A stretch of DNA of 64,000 nt, from NCBI GenBank assembly GCA_036924285.1, contig JAYKYS010000010.1, forward strand, positions 3,782,001 through 3,846,000, written 5' to 3'. Under the pieces are notes generated by a model, which was not told the origin of the DNA, made no database searches, and saw nothing but the letters and a program-made list of their open reading frames with translations. Shown here piece by piece: positions 46,881-57,558 of the stretch (the stretch's first letter is position 1; each line of letters begins with the position of its first letter). Source of the stretch: Asterella californica (taxonomy: Eukaryota > Streptophyta > Marchantiopsida > Marchantiales > Aytoniaceae). The position numbers were made by a program, and so were the translations under genes.

Positions 46881-49265
46881 TTTTTCAAGAAACAACGAAG
46901 AGAGAGAAGGATGAAAAATGTTGACAACAAAATAGAATTGTGAAGGGTCTAAAGAGACACAATGATAAGACAATGATCTCATGTGTTATATATCAAAGTT
47001 ATGTGTACAATGTGATATAACTATTTGGACTTAGACTTACAAAACAAGAAAAACAAAACATGAAATATGACTATCATGAAGACGCATCTAGAACTTATCA
47101 TGTAACTGAAAGGTCCATATGACCAATTATAGCGAAAAAGGAAGATACCATAAGAAAATAATGTACTATTTTTTATGCTTCAGTTGAAGCCAAGCATGTA
47201 GAACACAACGGTAAAAAATGCTCTAAATCTAGAAAAATGAAATGGATTATCGTTTCGTATCATATACAAGAAATTTTGCAGATTCTCAACGAACAATTGT
47301 GTAACATTATAGTATACATAGTAACGTTAAGGGACTGAAATCTCTCATCTTTGGACTCAGTCGTAATGAATATACATCCAAACAAGGTGTTGGAGAAATC
47401 GGGAGAAGACGACAAATGCGAGAAGTAGGATCAAATATTTGGATGGCAGATAGGCTCAAAGACCGGTTTTGAATTTTGCTAGCATGCCAAGATGTTGGGG
47501 TTTCTTTCCAGTATTTCACTGCGAGAGGTGGGGTTCGAGGGTTGTTTCCAAGATCTCGTTGCAGCATGGTCTTTGGAAAACACATTGTCCATTTAGCCAA
47601 TTCGGAGATGGGGTTTCGAGGATTATTCACAATTCTTTACAACGATATGTTTTTTGGACCACACTCTTGGATGAACGCTTTACATTCGTCACTTCTTTTG
47701 TTTGTTCACTTCGCGTTCTTGCTTCTGCTCGGACCACAAGATTACACTACTCTATAGTTTTGTATTATGCTTTTTGTTGCGAGCTACCAAAGTTGAGAAC
47801 GCGTATTGTTCTTGCTTTTGCATGGACCGCCACAAGAATGCAATATATAGTGTCGTATTGTGCTTTTCGTAAGATGATGACAAGAGTCATGCAAGATTTT
47901 TTTCACCGATGCTTTGTTGTTTTGTCATTTTCAACTACTTGCAATCATGCTTTGCGTTACGTTGCACCATAGGACTATCATTAGGAACTGGATACCATAG
48001 GAACTAGCAGCAAGGACCATGACACTTCTTTTCATTGGAAAGATGAAGAGACAACATGACACCATTGCCAACTGTAGCGGTATGAGACATGAAAGACATG
48101 CATTGTTTGCACTCCAAGCCATACGTACATCCATTTTTGTTTGCACGACACCGTATGTCATCATAAGTGATCGATGCAAGCTAAATACTCACTCTACGTC
48201 TTTGCGTTATATTTCATGGATAGAGAGGATGAAGTGAAGTAAATTTTGACAGTCTCTTTTCGGAGGCTAGTATCGATATTGTAAGGGTTATCTCTCACTC
48301 CATTTGAACCACAACAATTTGGATCCCTGCATTACACGAGCACCGCTCCTCGGTTTTCTTATCTAGACTCAACAAAATTCATGCTATCCTCTGAGGATAC
48401 AGCACTAGAGCTAATTCGTTCTTACAGCTATCTCAATCTCAAATTTGGACAGTGACTGTCCTTATTTTGCCAATGTTTGATTACGTGAAGATTACCAAAA
48501 CCTGTCACTCCTATCCCTTCCATTGCGTGTCCATACACTCCCTCGCATGTCCTTGCAGATTTTTCTCTTACTCCAAGAACAATCTGTCCATTTACTTGCA
48601 AGATCACAAGTTTCATATGTTTTCTTACACATCTTTCTCCAACATTCGGATGAGAGTTTTGTCTTATGGTGGCTTCTATGTACATGGTTTGTTCGCCTCC
48701 TTGCATTTGCACAGTACTAGACCCAGCGTAGATATATGTGCCTGTATTTTTCTTCGTTTGCTCACAATGGTATCATGATACAAGAGACACGTGCAAAGAG
48801 GTCGAGACTAGAAGTCTCGAGGTAGTGTGTCGCACGGGCTCTGACCTCGACATCTTGTTATTTCTTTTGCTTGTTTAGTTTTCGCACTGATAGTACTTTT
48901 CGTAAATTTTCTCAATGGAACAGGGATGCAATCTTACATTTACATTTACATAGTGTTGTTTGTATGTATACAAAATCATCAACTGAAATATAAAAAACAT
49001 ATCATGTAGGCTCTAAGGTAGGACAAGGAGCGGCTAGTGGGCGCTAAAGTATGCATAACGTAACTATCTAACAAGGGGATGCATATGTTCATGACTGGTT
49101 ACTTCCTTAAAGACGAAAAAAATATCATCTTGAACCAAATTACAATACAAGATATATGATCATATTATATAGGGTAATATATCTGATGATCATGTACTTC
49201 TTAAAATACTCGATGACATGTGAAGTGAACCACTCATCACACAAAGAGATCACCGTTTATAGATA
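46881..49265. other. AT-rich region, no supported gene
   Basis: Several short open frames overlap on both strands at 47300-48780 (for example 47469-47972 plus, 48712-48428 minus). None shows a domain I recognise, and they conflict with one another. It may be decayed transposon sequence. Confidence 0.4.
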
Positions 49266-49400
49266 AATGTTAGGCATGCATATTCGCCTTCTTCTGAGTT
49301 TGGAAGAGGGAGAATATGCATGTGGATTAATTTATTACCTAACTCTTCCTCCTGGAAGGATTAGGTAATAAAATAAATATTTTCTTAATTTCATGGTGTT
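49266..49400. repeat. copy of the hairpin-rich dispersed repeat
   Basis: ATGCATATTC...GAATATGCAT around a CTTCTTCC/GGAAGAGG stem (49276-49322) is followed by TTTATTACCTAACTCTTCC mirrored as GGAAGGATTAGGTAATAAA (to about 49374). An inverted CTTATGGGTT lies at about 49452. Confidence 0.6.
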
Positions 49401-50457
49401 TTGTTTCTAACCTCCCCGATATATATTGGAAGCGCGTTATGGTTTCCTTGCCTTATGGGTTATCTCAGTATGTTCATGCATCTCCAGGTTCACTTAACTT
49501 TTAATATATATATATATATTAATTTTTTTATTACATTTAATTCAATAGTTATATGTTTTTTATAACAACAAGGGGACAACGGTTTCCCAGAAGTTAATGT
49601 TGCATGCATATTAGGTGGATTTCAAAACCAAACGGATTTGATAGATCGAGGTATGTAAAAATAAACCAATTTTGTATCCTCTTTAATAATCAATTTTAGT
49701 GTGGACGAATGACAATATTGTCACCGCTGATCCATGCCATGGAGTATTCTAAGTAGTACCCAAACATCATGTACGTTATAGTATAAAAATGAATATATAT
49801 TATTTATTAAATATTTGAAAGTCAAAAAGTAAACCCCCAATAGGGTTTGGGTTTACTTCAACCCTAACCCTTTTTGTATGGAAGAGCATTTTTTCTTATG
49901 TTTTTTCTTTAAGAGGTAAGACATTACCCTTTATGCATACCAAACCTCCTTACCGATATTCGCTGGCTCTTGTGAACCCATCGTGAACTAGTGTCTTCTT
50001 GCGTTCCAAGAGCAAATCACTCTGAACACAGCGACTGAACCACGTACATGAGCATAGTTTGTGACTACGGTAGTCTTTATCGCCATGTGTGAAGCCTTGC
50101 ACATTTTCAAATTGAATAGTATTAAAATATTGAAAAGACATAAATAGTTGAGAGCCTACTTCTTACTAATGTGCAAAAGAAGCACTTGGTCAACTAACTG
50201 CCACGGTTCCAAACTATATTATGATTAAAGTCTTGAGGAATTCTGGAGAAAGGATCATAAATCAAAATGGGATTCAAGTTTGTGCCCTTTGCCGGCATTC
50301 TATGTTTTGTTTATTTGTTACTTTAACCTTTACAAGCAGAAAATACAAATCTTACCACTACCAACTCATATTGCGGTATATCTAATCCAACTACGTGTTG
50401 CTGGGTATAAACCAGACTAGCAATGACTTACAAGAGGGCAAATACATTGTACGCATT
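49401..50457. other. AT-rich intergenic DNA
   Basis: No gene is visible. It contains a (TA)n run at about 49504-49521 and a hairpin at about 49828-49858 built on AAGTAAACCC/GGGTTTACTT, with one adjacent AACCCTAACCC that resembles telomeric repeat. Confidence 0.5.
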
Positions 50458-51394
50458 TGCAACGTTCGACCGCAGATCTCGGAATAGATTCCTTTATCTC
50501 TAACCAATGAACTGCCGAACGTGAACCTCCCTGGAGAACTGTATATTTTATTTGTGTCTCCAGATCCAGTTCGTTAAACTATCAGCTAATGAGCACCGAG
50601 GATTTGATAACTGTTGGACGGGTTTCGAATAACCAACTAGTCTTTTGTAGGTCTCTGGTCAATCTTAGGTTGCTAAATACAGGTGGAACTATTCTCGACC
50701 TGGGTTGCATAAAATTTGGGCAGCGCTTCCGCTACTGGTGATCAAGTCGGAACGCCAGGACCCACAAGGAGCAACCGCCAAGACTAGGAGACCTAGTAGA
50801 TGCTAGGAAGTAGGAAAGTACACCAGAATAGAGTCAACTCCACACAAGACGCTTCAATCCAGCTTTGGCACTCAATCCAAGCTTGCTTATCATAAAATGG
50901 AGAAATCAAGGGCTCATATACATTACGTGGCGTTCAATTGCTGACAAGGTCTCGAAGAGCTCTTGGACCGACAATCTTCCTTGTTCTAGCTACTCTCCTG
51001 TGAGAATTCTCCTCCAGAATCAGAATTTCTCCAGAAAGCTTGATTTCACTCTGAACGCTCTGATTTTGTACTCCAATGAACTAAATCTCAGATTAACAGT
51101 CTGAACAAGACTAAAATCCCTCGGGTATCCTTAGCCTGAAACTTTTCATCCACAATATGCACTCTATAGAATCTGGTCTAAATCTTCAATCTCCAGATTT
51201 GCTTCTCTGTTTACTGTATATCAGTGTCTGCACTCTGCCAGCCTCCTGCCTGAGAACACAAAAACTAAGCCCCCGTGAGTTTTAGGGTTCACGAACAAGG
51301 TTATATAGTCTCCTTGAGTCTTTCCTTCGACCTTGTAGCTGCCACGCAATCTTATCTAATCCTTACCCTTTTATATTTAGTAAACGGCGTTACA
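50458..51394 (-). repeat. family A 3' LTR
   Basis: 937 bp, TGCAACG...GTTACA on the plus strand, 6164 bp from its partner at every point. Differences seen by eye are single bases around 51010, 51296, 51330, 51365 and 51387. Confidence 0.93.
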
Positions 51395-51788
51395 ATCGCC
51401 CCAACCAAGAAAAAGCAGTTCTTCCACTGAACTGCGATATCTGCTATACCACGTTAGGAATAACACTTTCTCAAATCCAGAGAAATACTACCCCATCCAG
51501 GGTAAGCTCTTTCTTAGAACTATGCTCTTTTACCGAGCATTCATTGAAGCTTTCGGGTGAGACAGAACCCTAGCTTCCAGGTGGTGAACTCGTCAGTCTC
51601 CTTTTATCCACCTCCTTACTATGATACACATAGTAGCATCAGCCTAAACCTGATTGACATCCGACAGTCATAAGCAGTCAGCAGACCACAACTCCACCTT
51701 TAGACGAGCAGATTGGCCAGATCTACTCGGTTCCAGTGTCCTTGAAGGGCCCTTTGCATGACTCTCCTGACTCGATTCAATCCACCGC

Positions 51789-52690
51789 TTAGCTGGAAGA
51801 GACCACTGCAGATTGTCGTCTCACAAAATATCTACGCAGTGGTTCCTGAAACTTGTACAATGCTAGATCATCTAGGTACTCCCAAGCTTCACTTACCAAT
51901 CCCGGAACTCTACCTGTCCAACGACATAGGTATTGAGTAACGGGTTCCCCAGCTCCATCTGGATTCGGTGATGCTCGATGATCTACTATCTCAATCAACT
52001 CAAGATCATCAGCTCTTGGTAATGCTTCTAACACTGGATGCCATTTCTGATATCTTCCTGGCAACGACTCTAGTTCCTCACGAAACATCTTTAAGTTAGA
52101 AACATGAATAATAGGGTGATAATGCTTCATACTAGCTGGAAAACGCAACTTATAGGTCATAGGACCTAACTTTTTCTCGATCAGGAACGGTCCTTCCCAC
52201 TTTGGAAGAAGCTTCTTGGCTAAATCCACCCCTGCTGGGATTCTGAAGTTCTTGGTTCTCAACCAGACTCTCTGTCCTTCTTCGAATTGTAAATCTTGTC
52301 TACCACGGTTTGCATACTTAGCATACCGTTGTTGTGCCTTCTCCATGTGTTTCTTGGCTTCTTGAAACACAGTACCCTGAACGCGTATGAAAGTCTCTAG
52401 ATCTGGAGGATCCTGGTTCGACCTTCCTGTGTTTTCATGCCCCTTGGTAGCTAAAGCTATAGGAGTCCAAGGTGCATGAGAGCCCCGATAAACCACTTCA
52501 AATGGTTTAAATCCTGTACTCGAGTGCTTGGTGTTGTTATATGTAAACTCTACCAAGTCCAAGTGCTCGCTCCAGTCACTCTGATCTCGCATGATATAGT
52601 TTCTCAACCCTTGTTCTACTATCTGGATCGTCCTTTCCGTCTGACCATCAGTTTCAGGATGATAAGAGGAACTGAACTTGAGGGTAGTTT
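51789..52690 (-). pseudogene. family A integrase C-terminal part and chromodomain-like tail, out of frame
   Basis: This continues the integrase after a frame change near 52,660-52,690. It carries the conserved HPETDGQTER catalytic-Glu region, RNYIMRDQSDWSEHLDLVEF, the GFKPFEVVYRG stretch and VWLRTKNFRIPAG. It ends with a chromodomain-like segment (YLCRWTGRVPGLVSEAWEYL). Without frame restoration the element cannot make a complete integrase from this copy. Confidence 0.85.
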
Positions 52691-55600
52691 CCGAGCCTTC
52701 GAAACAAACCCTTCCAAAAATCAGCTACAAACCTCCTATCCAGATCTGAAACAATGTCTTTAGGCATCCCATGATACTTAAAAACATATCGTATAAACAG
52801 TTCAGCGGCACCTCTTGACGTCACTGCTTCCCTACAAGGGATGAGGTGAGCTTGCTTACTGAAACGATCTATAACAACTAACAAAGCATCAAAACCTCCT
52901 GATTCGGGTAAACCTGTGCATAAGTCCATACTTATGCTCTCCCAAGGCCCATCAGGTATTGGCAATGGCCTCAGCAACCCTGCAGGTCTCCTCCGCTCAG
53001 TTCGTTGTTGCTGACATGTCAAGCAAGTCTGCACGTACTTGATTACATCCTCCAACATGGACGGCCAATAGAACTGCTCTTTAACTCGTTGCAATGTTCT
53101 ATTTTGTCCTCCATATCCAGCCAGTTCACAATCATGACATTCTTGCATGACGAGTGTCCTTAGAGATCCAGCTGGAACATAGACCTTGGTTTGCTTGTAA
53201 AACCAAAGGCCATTGCGAAATGAGAGATGACGTACCAATGGATCTCTCCCTTGTTGGCTGGTCCAACGTTGAGCCTGAGGATCATCTGGCAATGCTTGTC
53301 TGATTCGATCCAAAAGCTCTTCACTTGTGTCTTGGGTTGTTAACGCCTGGACACGTCTGCTTAACACATCCGCTGGAATATTTTCCTTCCCCTTTTGATA
53401 CCGCCATTCGATATCAAAACGTGCAAGCTCCACTTGCCACCTCTGTTGTTTACGTGACAAACGAGGTTTACTCTGAAAGTATGTATTACCCTCACAGTCC
53501 GTTACAACAGTAACTTTGCTTGGTAACAAATAATGCTCCCAACACTTCAAACAATGGATAACTGCGAACATCTCTTGTTCATGAGCAGGCCATTTTGTCT
53601 CAGTCTCTGAGAACTTGTGACTTTCGTAAGCCACCGGATGCTTTCCTTGCATCAACACTCCTCTAATGGTCCATTGAGAAGCATCTGTGTGAACCTCGAA
53701 AGGTTCTCCCATCTTTGGAAGAGCTAGCACGGGCATCTCTGTCAGTGCTTGTTTCAATCCTTGAAACGCTCGTTCAGCTGCTGGATTCCAAACAACTTTG
53801 GAAGCCTTGCGCAATAAGCCAAACAAAGGTGCGGCTTTATGCGCATACTGATAAACAAAGCGCCGAAAATATGTGGCTAATCCAAGAAAAGATCTGAGCT
53901 CATGAACACTCTCAGGTCTCTTCCATTCAACAATGGCTCGAATCTTAGCCCTATTAGGATGAATGCCCTGCGCATCGATCAAACATCCTAGAAACACTAC
54001 ACTCTCTTGTCCAAAAGAGCACTTGCTCTTCTTGAGATAGAGTTGATGTTCTTCTAGGCGCTTAAACACCATTTCAACATCTACTAGATGCTGATCCCAA
54101 GTGGATGAGAAAATGATGATATCGTCTAGGTACACGATAACACTCTCATCCAAGAGATCTCTGAAGATCTCGTTCATTAGCCTGCAGAAAGTACCAGGTG
54201 CATTGGACAATCCAAACGGCAACACTGTATACTCAAACAAGCCATACCTCGTCCTTACAGCTGTCTTTTCTTCATCACCTTCTTTGATCCGGATTTGATG
54301 ATATCCAGAACGCAGATCCAGCTTGGTGAAATACCTTCCTGTGGCCAACCGATCGGTGGTTTCATCCATGAGAGGAAGAGGGTACTTGTTCTTGACAGTA
54401 ACCTTATTGAGTGCACGATAGTCCGCACACATGCGAATACCACCATCCTTCTTGGCCACGAACAACACCGGGGTAGCATAAGGTGATATACTAGGTCGTA
54501 GGATACCCTGAGCTACCAACTCTTTCAACTGAGTCTTCAGCTCTGTCAGCTCATCAAACGACATCCGTCTTGATGGCACTACAGTAGGGGTAGCCCCAGG
54601 AACCAGATCAATAGCATGATCCAAGGCTCTCCTCGGCGGAAGTCCTGTTGGTAACTGGTCCGGCATTAGGTGAGAATACCTCTCAATCAATGCCTGCATA
54701 TCAGGATGTATGGGAAGAGCAGCAACACGTTCTTCCTCATCCGTCTCCACCTTGGGTTTAGACATCACTGCAACCCAAGCTTCGTCTACCAACTTGATCT
54801 GCTTTCCAAACTGTCTAGCTGTGCAGATCTGAAATGCCACCTTGGCTCGTTGGAACCTACGAGCAGCATGGTTTGGCTCCTTGGGTCTCTCTTTGATGAT
54901 CAAAGGATGTGGTTGACCCAAGCCCCATTGATCCATGACAATGACATTCCCTTCTTGAACATCTAGCTTTGCCTTGGTCTCTTGTAACCAGGACCAGGAC
55001 AAGATACCTTCCATCGTGTCACCTAAGCTCATAACTAAAAACTTGTGCTTCCTAGTTACCCCTCCAACAGTAACAGGAACACTCATGAGTTTTTCTGTAA
55101 CGGTTGTGCTACCTTGCACAAACCTTACCAACAACGGGCTCATGATCTTGGTTCTAGTCACCCCTAAGGTCCTGACTAGTTTTTCATCCAAGACATTCAC
55201 ATCTGCTCCAGTATCAATAAGCAAACAACACCGGTGGTTTCCTATTTTCACTTCAATCCACGGCAGAAAATCCCCATGCTCTACCAAATGCTCACCAGCA
55301 CATACCTCTGCTTCAGTAGTCGCCTCAACTGGTTCTTCAATACTGGTTGTCTCTTCAGCTGTCAACCCACGCACGTTGCTCGTTGTTGAACGTTGAGGAC
55401 AATCACGAGCGATATGACCGTCCCGTCCGCATCGAAAGCAGATGATCGTCCTTGAAGGTGTAGCACTGCTAGCTCCACTGCTCCTAGCACCTGAAGTCGA
55501 AGCTTGGTTGGATCCTGCATTGGATGCATAGGATCCAGTAGGTCGTGTCTGAGTAGGATCACGAGAAACTCCTTGCTGTTGAGATCCACGAGGAAACCTC

Positions 55601-56571
55601 CTTCCCGCTGCATCAAATCTTCCACCACCACGTCCTCTACCACCTCTACTCTGAGAGGACGCTATCTGTCCTTGAGGATTGCGCCAAAATCCTCTACTAG
55701 GCTCGCCACCACTTGTTCCACGCTGAAACTTGGAAGGCTGCACGGTATAATTACGCTCTCTAGTGTTCTCTGCTGCTTCCAAAAATGCAAACAAGTCTTG
55801 CATGTCCTCGGACTTGTGAAACATAACCCAGCTATCAAACACACTAGCATAAAAACCCTGTAGACCTTTCTTCAAGTGAAACAGCAAGTCGGTGCGATCC
55901 ACCATGTGCAAACGAGTAACCAACTCAGAAAATCGCTGGAGGTATTGTCTGATACTCCCTGTCTGTCTCAGATGAATGAGCTCCAGCCGAAACTGTGTAG
56001 CTTCATCCACCGGTACCAGATGTCTTCTGAGTTCATCCTTCAGCTCCGGCCAAGTGGACATAGGAGTTGTACCGTTCAAACTCCTCATCCGCTGTTGACC
56101 TCCATACCATTCCTTAGCCTCTCCTTCCAGTCTACTAACAGCATAGGTGAACCAACTGCGCTCATCGAAATTCTCCAGATAATTCTCCATTTCAGTAATC
56201 CATAACTCAAACCTGGAAAAGCTTTTCTCACCGTTGAAGGCTGATGGTGTCGCTGGTTCAGCCCACTTCACTTTCCGCTTGTGCCCTTCTTTGGCTGAGC
56301 TGCCTTCCGCAACATTCTCTTGCACCTTCTGTGATCCATCTTCATTCTTATCTACTTGAGCAATATCAACTGCTTCTTCGCCTGGTAGTGCTAAATCCTT
56401 GACTTGTTCGATTTGCAGTATAGGGACCTCCGCTTCCTTCTCTTGTGTCGCTTTTGCTTGAGTTAGGTCCGCCTTCAGCATCTTGTTCTCAGCTTCTACT
56501 TGCTCAAGTCGGCCTTCCAACTTTCTCAGCAATGCTTTCATCTCGTCCAACTCGGTCGACACAGCCTCCAT
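52654..56571 (-). CDS. family A gag-pol polyprotein, truncated in integrase by a frameshift (1305 aa)
   Basis: One open frame from ATG at 56571. Approximate residues: coiled coil 1-45; gag 110-280; Arg/Gly/Ser-rich linker; CCHC zinc knuckle ICFRCGRDGHIARDC near 375-390; aspartic protease LLIDTGADVNVL near 450; reverse transcriptase with KKDGGIRMCADYRALN near 705 and catalytic YLDDIIIFSS near 815; RNase H with HTDASQW near 960; integrase zinc-binding HDCELAGYGG...CLTCQQQ near 1140-1180; and the core DLCTGLPESGGFDALL near 1215. The frame ends at about residue 1305, shortly before the third catalytic residue, where a probable one-base insertion shifts it. The product copies RNA to DNA and integrates it in the nucleus. 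The long intact frame and near-identical LTRs indicate recent insertion. Confidence 0.93.
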   Translation of the reverse strand: MEAVSTELDEMKALLRKLEGRLEQVEAENKMLKADLTQAKATQEKEAEVPILQIEQVKDLALPGEEAVDIAQVDKNEDGSQKVQENVAEGSSAKEGHKRKVKWAEPATPSAFNGEKSFSRFELWITEMENYLENFDERSWFTYAVSRLEGEAKEWYGGQQRMRSLNGTTPMSTWPELKDELRRHLVPVDEATQFRLELIHLRQTGSIRQYLQRFSELVTRLHMVDRTDLLFHLKKGLQGFYASVFDSWVMFHKSEDMQDLFAFLEAAENTRERNYTVQPSKFQRGTSGGEPSRGFWRNPQGQIASSQSRGGRGRGGGRFDAAGRRFPRGSQQQGVSRDPTQTRPTGSYASNAGSNQASTSGARSSGASSATPSRTIICFRCGRDGHIARDCPQRSTTSNVRGLTAEETTSIEEPVEATTEAEVCAGEHLVEHGDFLPWIEVKIGNHRCCLLIDTGADVNVLDEKLVRTLGVTRTKIMSPLLVRFVQGSTTVTEKLMSVPVTVGGVTRKHKFLVMSLGDTMEGILSWSWLQETKAKLDVQEGNVIVMDQWGLGQPHPLIIKERPKEPNHAARRFQRAKVAFQICTARQFGKQIKLVDEAWVAVMSKPKVETDEEERVAALPIHPDMQALIERYSHLMPDQLPTGLPPRRALDHAIDLVPGATPTVVPSRRMSFDELTELKTQLKELVAQGILRPSISPYATPVLFVAKKDGGIRMCADYRALNKVTVKNKYPLPLMDETTDRLATGRYFTKLDLRSGYHQIRIKEGDEEKTAVRTRYGLFEYTVLPFGLSNAPGTFCRLMNEIFRDLLDESVIVYLDDIIIFSSTWDQHLVDVEMVFKRLEEHQLYLKKSKCSFGQESVVFLGCLIDAQGIHPNRAKIRAIVEWKRPESVHELRSFLGLATYFRRFVYQYAHKAAPLFGLLRKASKVVWNPAAERAFQGLKQALTEMPVLALPKMGEPFEVHTDASQWTIRGVLMQGKHPVAYESHKFSETETKWPAHEQEMFAVIHCLKCWEHYLLPSKVTVVTDCEGNTYFQSKPRLSRKQQRWQVELARFDIEWRYQKGKENIPADVLSRRVQALTTQDTSEELLDRIRQALPDDPQAQRWTSQQGRDPLVRHLSFRNGLWFYKQTKVYVPAGSLRTLVMQECHDCELAGYGGQNRTLQRVKEQFYWPSMLEDVIKYVQTCLTCQQQRTERRRPAGLLRPLPIPDGPWESISMDLCTGLPESGGFDALLVVIDRFSKQAHLIPCREAVTSRGAAELFIRYVFKYHGMPKDIVSDLDRRFVADFWKGLFRRLGNYPQVQFLLSS

Positions 56572-56604
56572 TGTCGATGGTGTTTAGCAAAGACTCAACT
56601 TGAG

Positions 56605-56619
56605 CCTGCTCTGATACCA
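56605..56619 (-). promoter_or_regulatory. primer-binding site for initiator tRNA-Met (family A)
   Basis: TGGTATCAGAGCAGG on the minus strand, two bases inside the 5' LTR, as in many plant LTR retrotransposons. Confidence 0.9.
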
Positions 56620-56621
56620 AC

Positions 56622-57558
56622 TGCAACGTTCGACCGCAGATCTCGGAATAGATTCCTTTATCTCTAACCAATGAACTGCCGAACGTGAACCTCCCTGGAG
56701 AACTGTATATTTTATTTGTGTCTCCAGATCCAGTTCGTTAAACTATCAGCTAATGAGCACCGAGGATTTGATAACTGTTGGACGGGTTTCGAATAACCAA
56801 CTAGTCTTTTGTAGGTCTCTGGTCAATCTTAGGTTGCTAAATACAGGTGGAACTATTCTCGACCTGGGTTGCATAAAATTTGGGCAGCGCTTCCGCTACT
56901 GGTGATCAAGTCGGAACGCCAGGACCCACAAGGAGCAACCGCCAAGACTAGGAGACCTAGTAGATGCTAGGAAGTAGGAAAGTACACCAGAATAGAGTCA
57001 ACTCCACACAAGACGCTTCAATCCAGCTTTGGCACTCAATCCAAGCTTGCTTATCATAAAATGGAGAAATCAAGGGCTCATATACATTACGTGGCGTTCA
57101 ATTGCTGACAAGGTCTCGAAGAGCTCTTGGACCGACAATCTTCCTTGTTCTAGCTACTCTCCTGTGAGAATTCCCCTCCAGAATCAGAATTTCTCCAGAA
57201 AGCTTGATTTCACTCTGAACGCTCTGATTTTGTACTCCAATGAACTAAATCTCAGATTAACAGTCTGAACAAGACTAAAATCCCTCGGGTATCCTTAGCC
57301 TGAAACTTTTCATCCACAATATGCACTCTATAGAATCTGGTCTAAATCTTCAATCTCCAGATTTGCTTCTCTGTTTACTGTATATCAGTGTCTGCACTCT
57401 GCCAGCCTCCTGCCTGAGAACACAAAAACTAAGCCCCCGTGAGTTTTAGGGTTCGCGAACAAGGTTATATAGTCTCCTTGAGTCTTTCCTTGGACCTTGT
57501 AGCTGCCACGCAATCTTATCTAATCCTTGCCCTTTTATATTTAGTAAACGGTGTTACA
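56622..57558 (-). repeat. family A 5' LTR
   Basis: This is the promoter-bearing LTR of the minus-strand element. It is 937 bp and nearly identical to 50458-51394, with a TATATAA at about 57463-57470. Confidence 0.93.

Larger units (their letters stand above)
50458..57558 (-). mobile_element. young, nearly intact Ty3/gypsy element, family A (7.1 kb)
   Basis: LTRs at 50458-51394 and 56622-57558 are both 937 bp and begin and end TG/CA. By eye they differ at only about five positions. The 4 bp CATT lies directly outside both ends (50454-50457 and 57559-57562), a likely target duplication. The primer-binding site TGGTATCAGAGCAGG (initiator tRNA-Met) is at 56605-56619 on the minus strand. Gag-pol is one long frame with a single frame break in integrase. 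A TATATAA box lies in the LTR (about 57463-57470). Confidence 0.95.

Noticed and set aside
47469..47972. 167-residue open frame
   Set aside because: Conflicts with open frames in other phases and strands, Cys/Phe/Arg-rich composition, no domain or splice context.
49828..49875. Telomere-like AACCCTAACCC
   Set aside because: Only a single short stretch in a hairpin, not an array.
56605..56619. tRNA-like sequence TGGTATCAGAGC
   Set aside because: It is a primer-binding site complementary to a tRNA 3' end, not a tRNA gene; no cloverleaf nearby.
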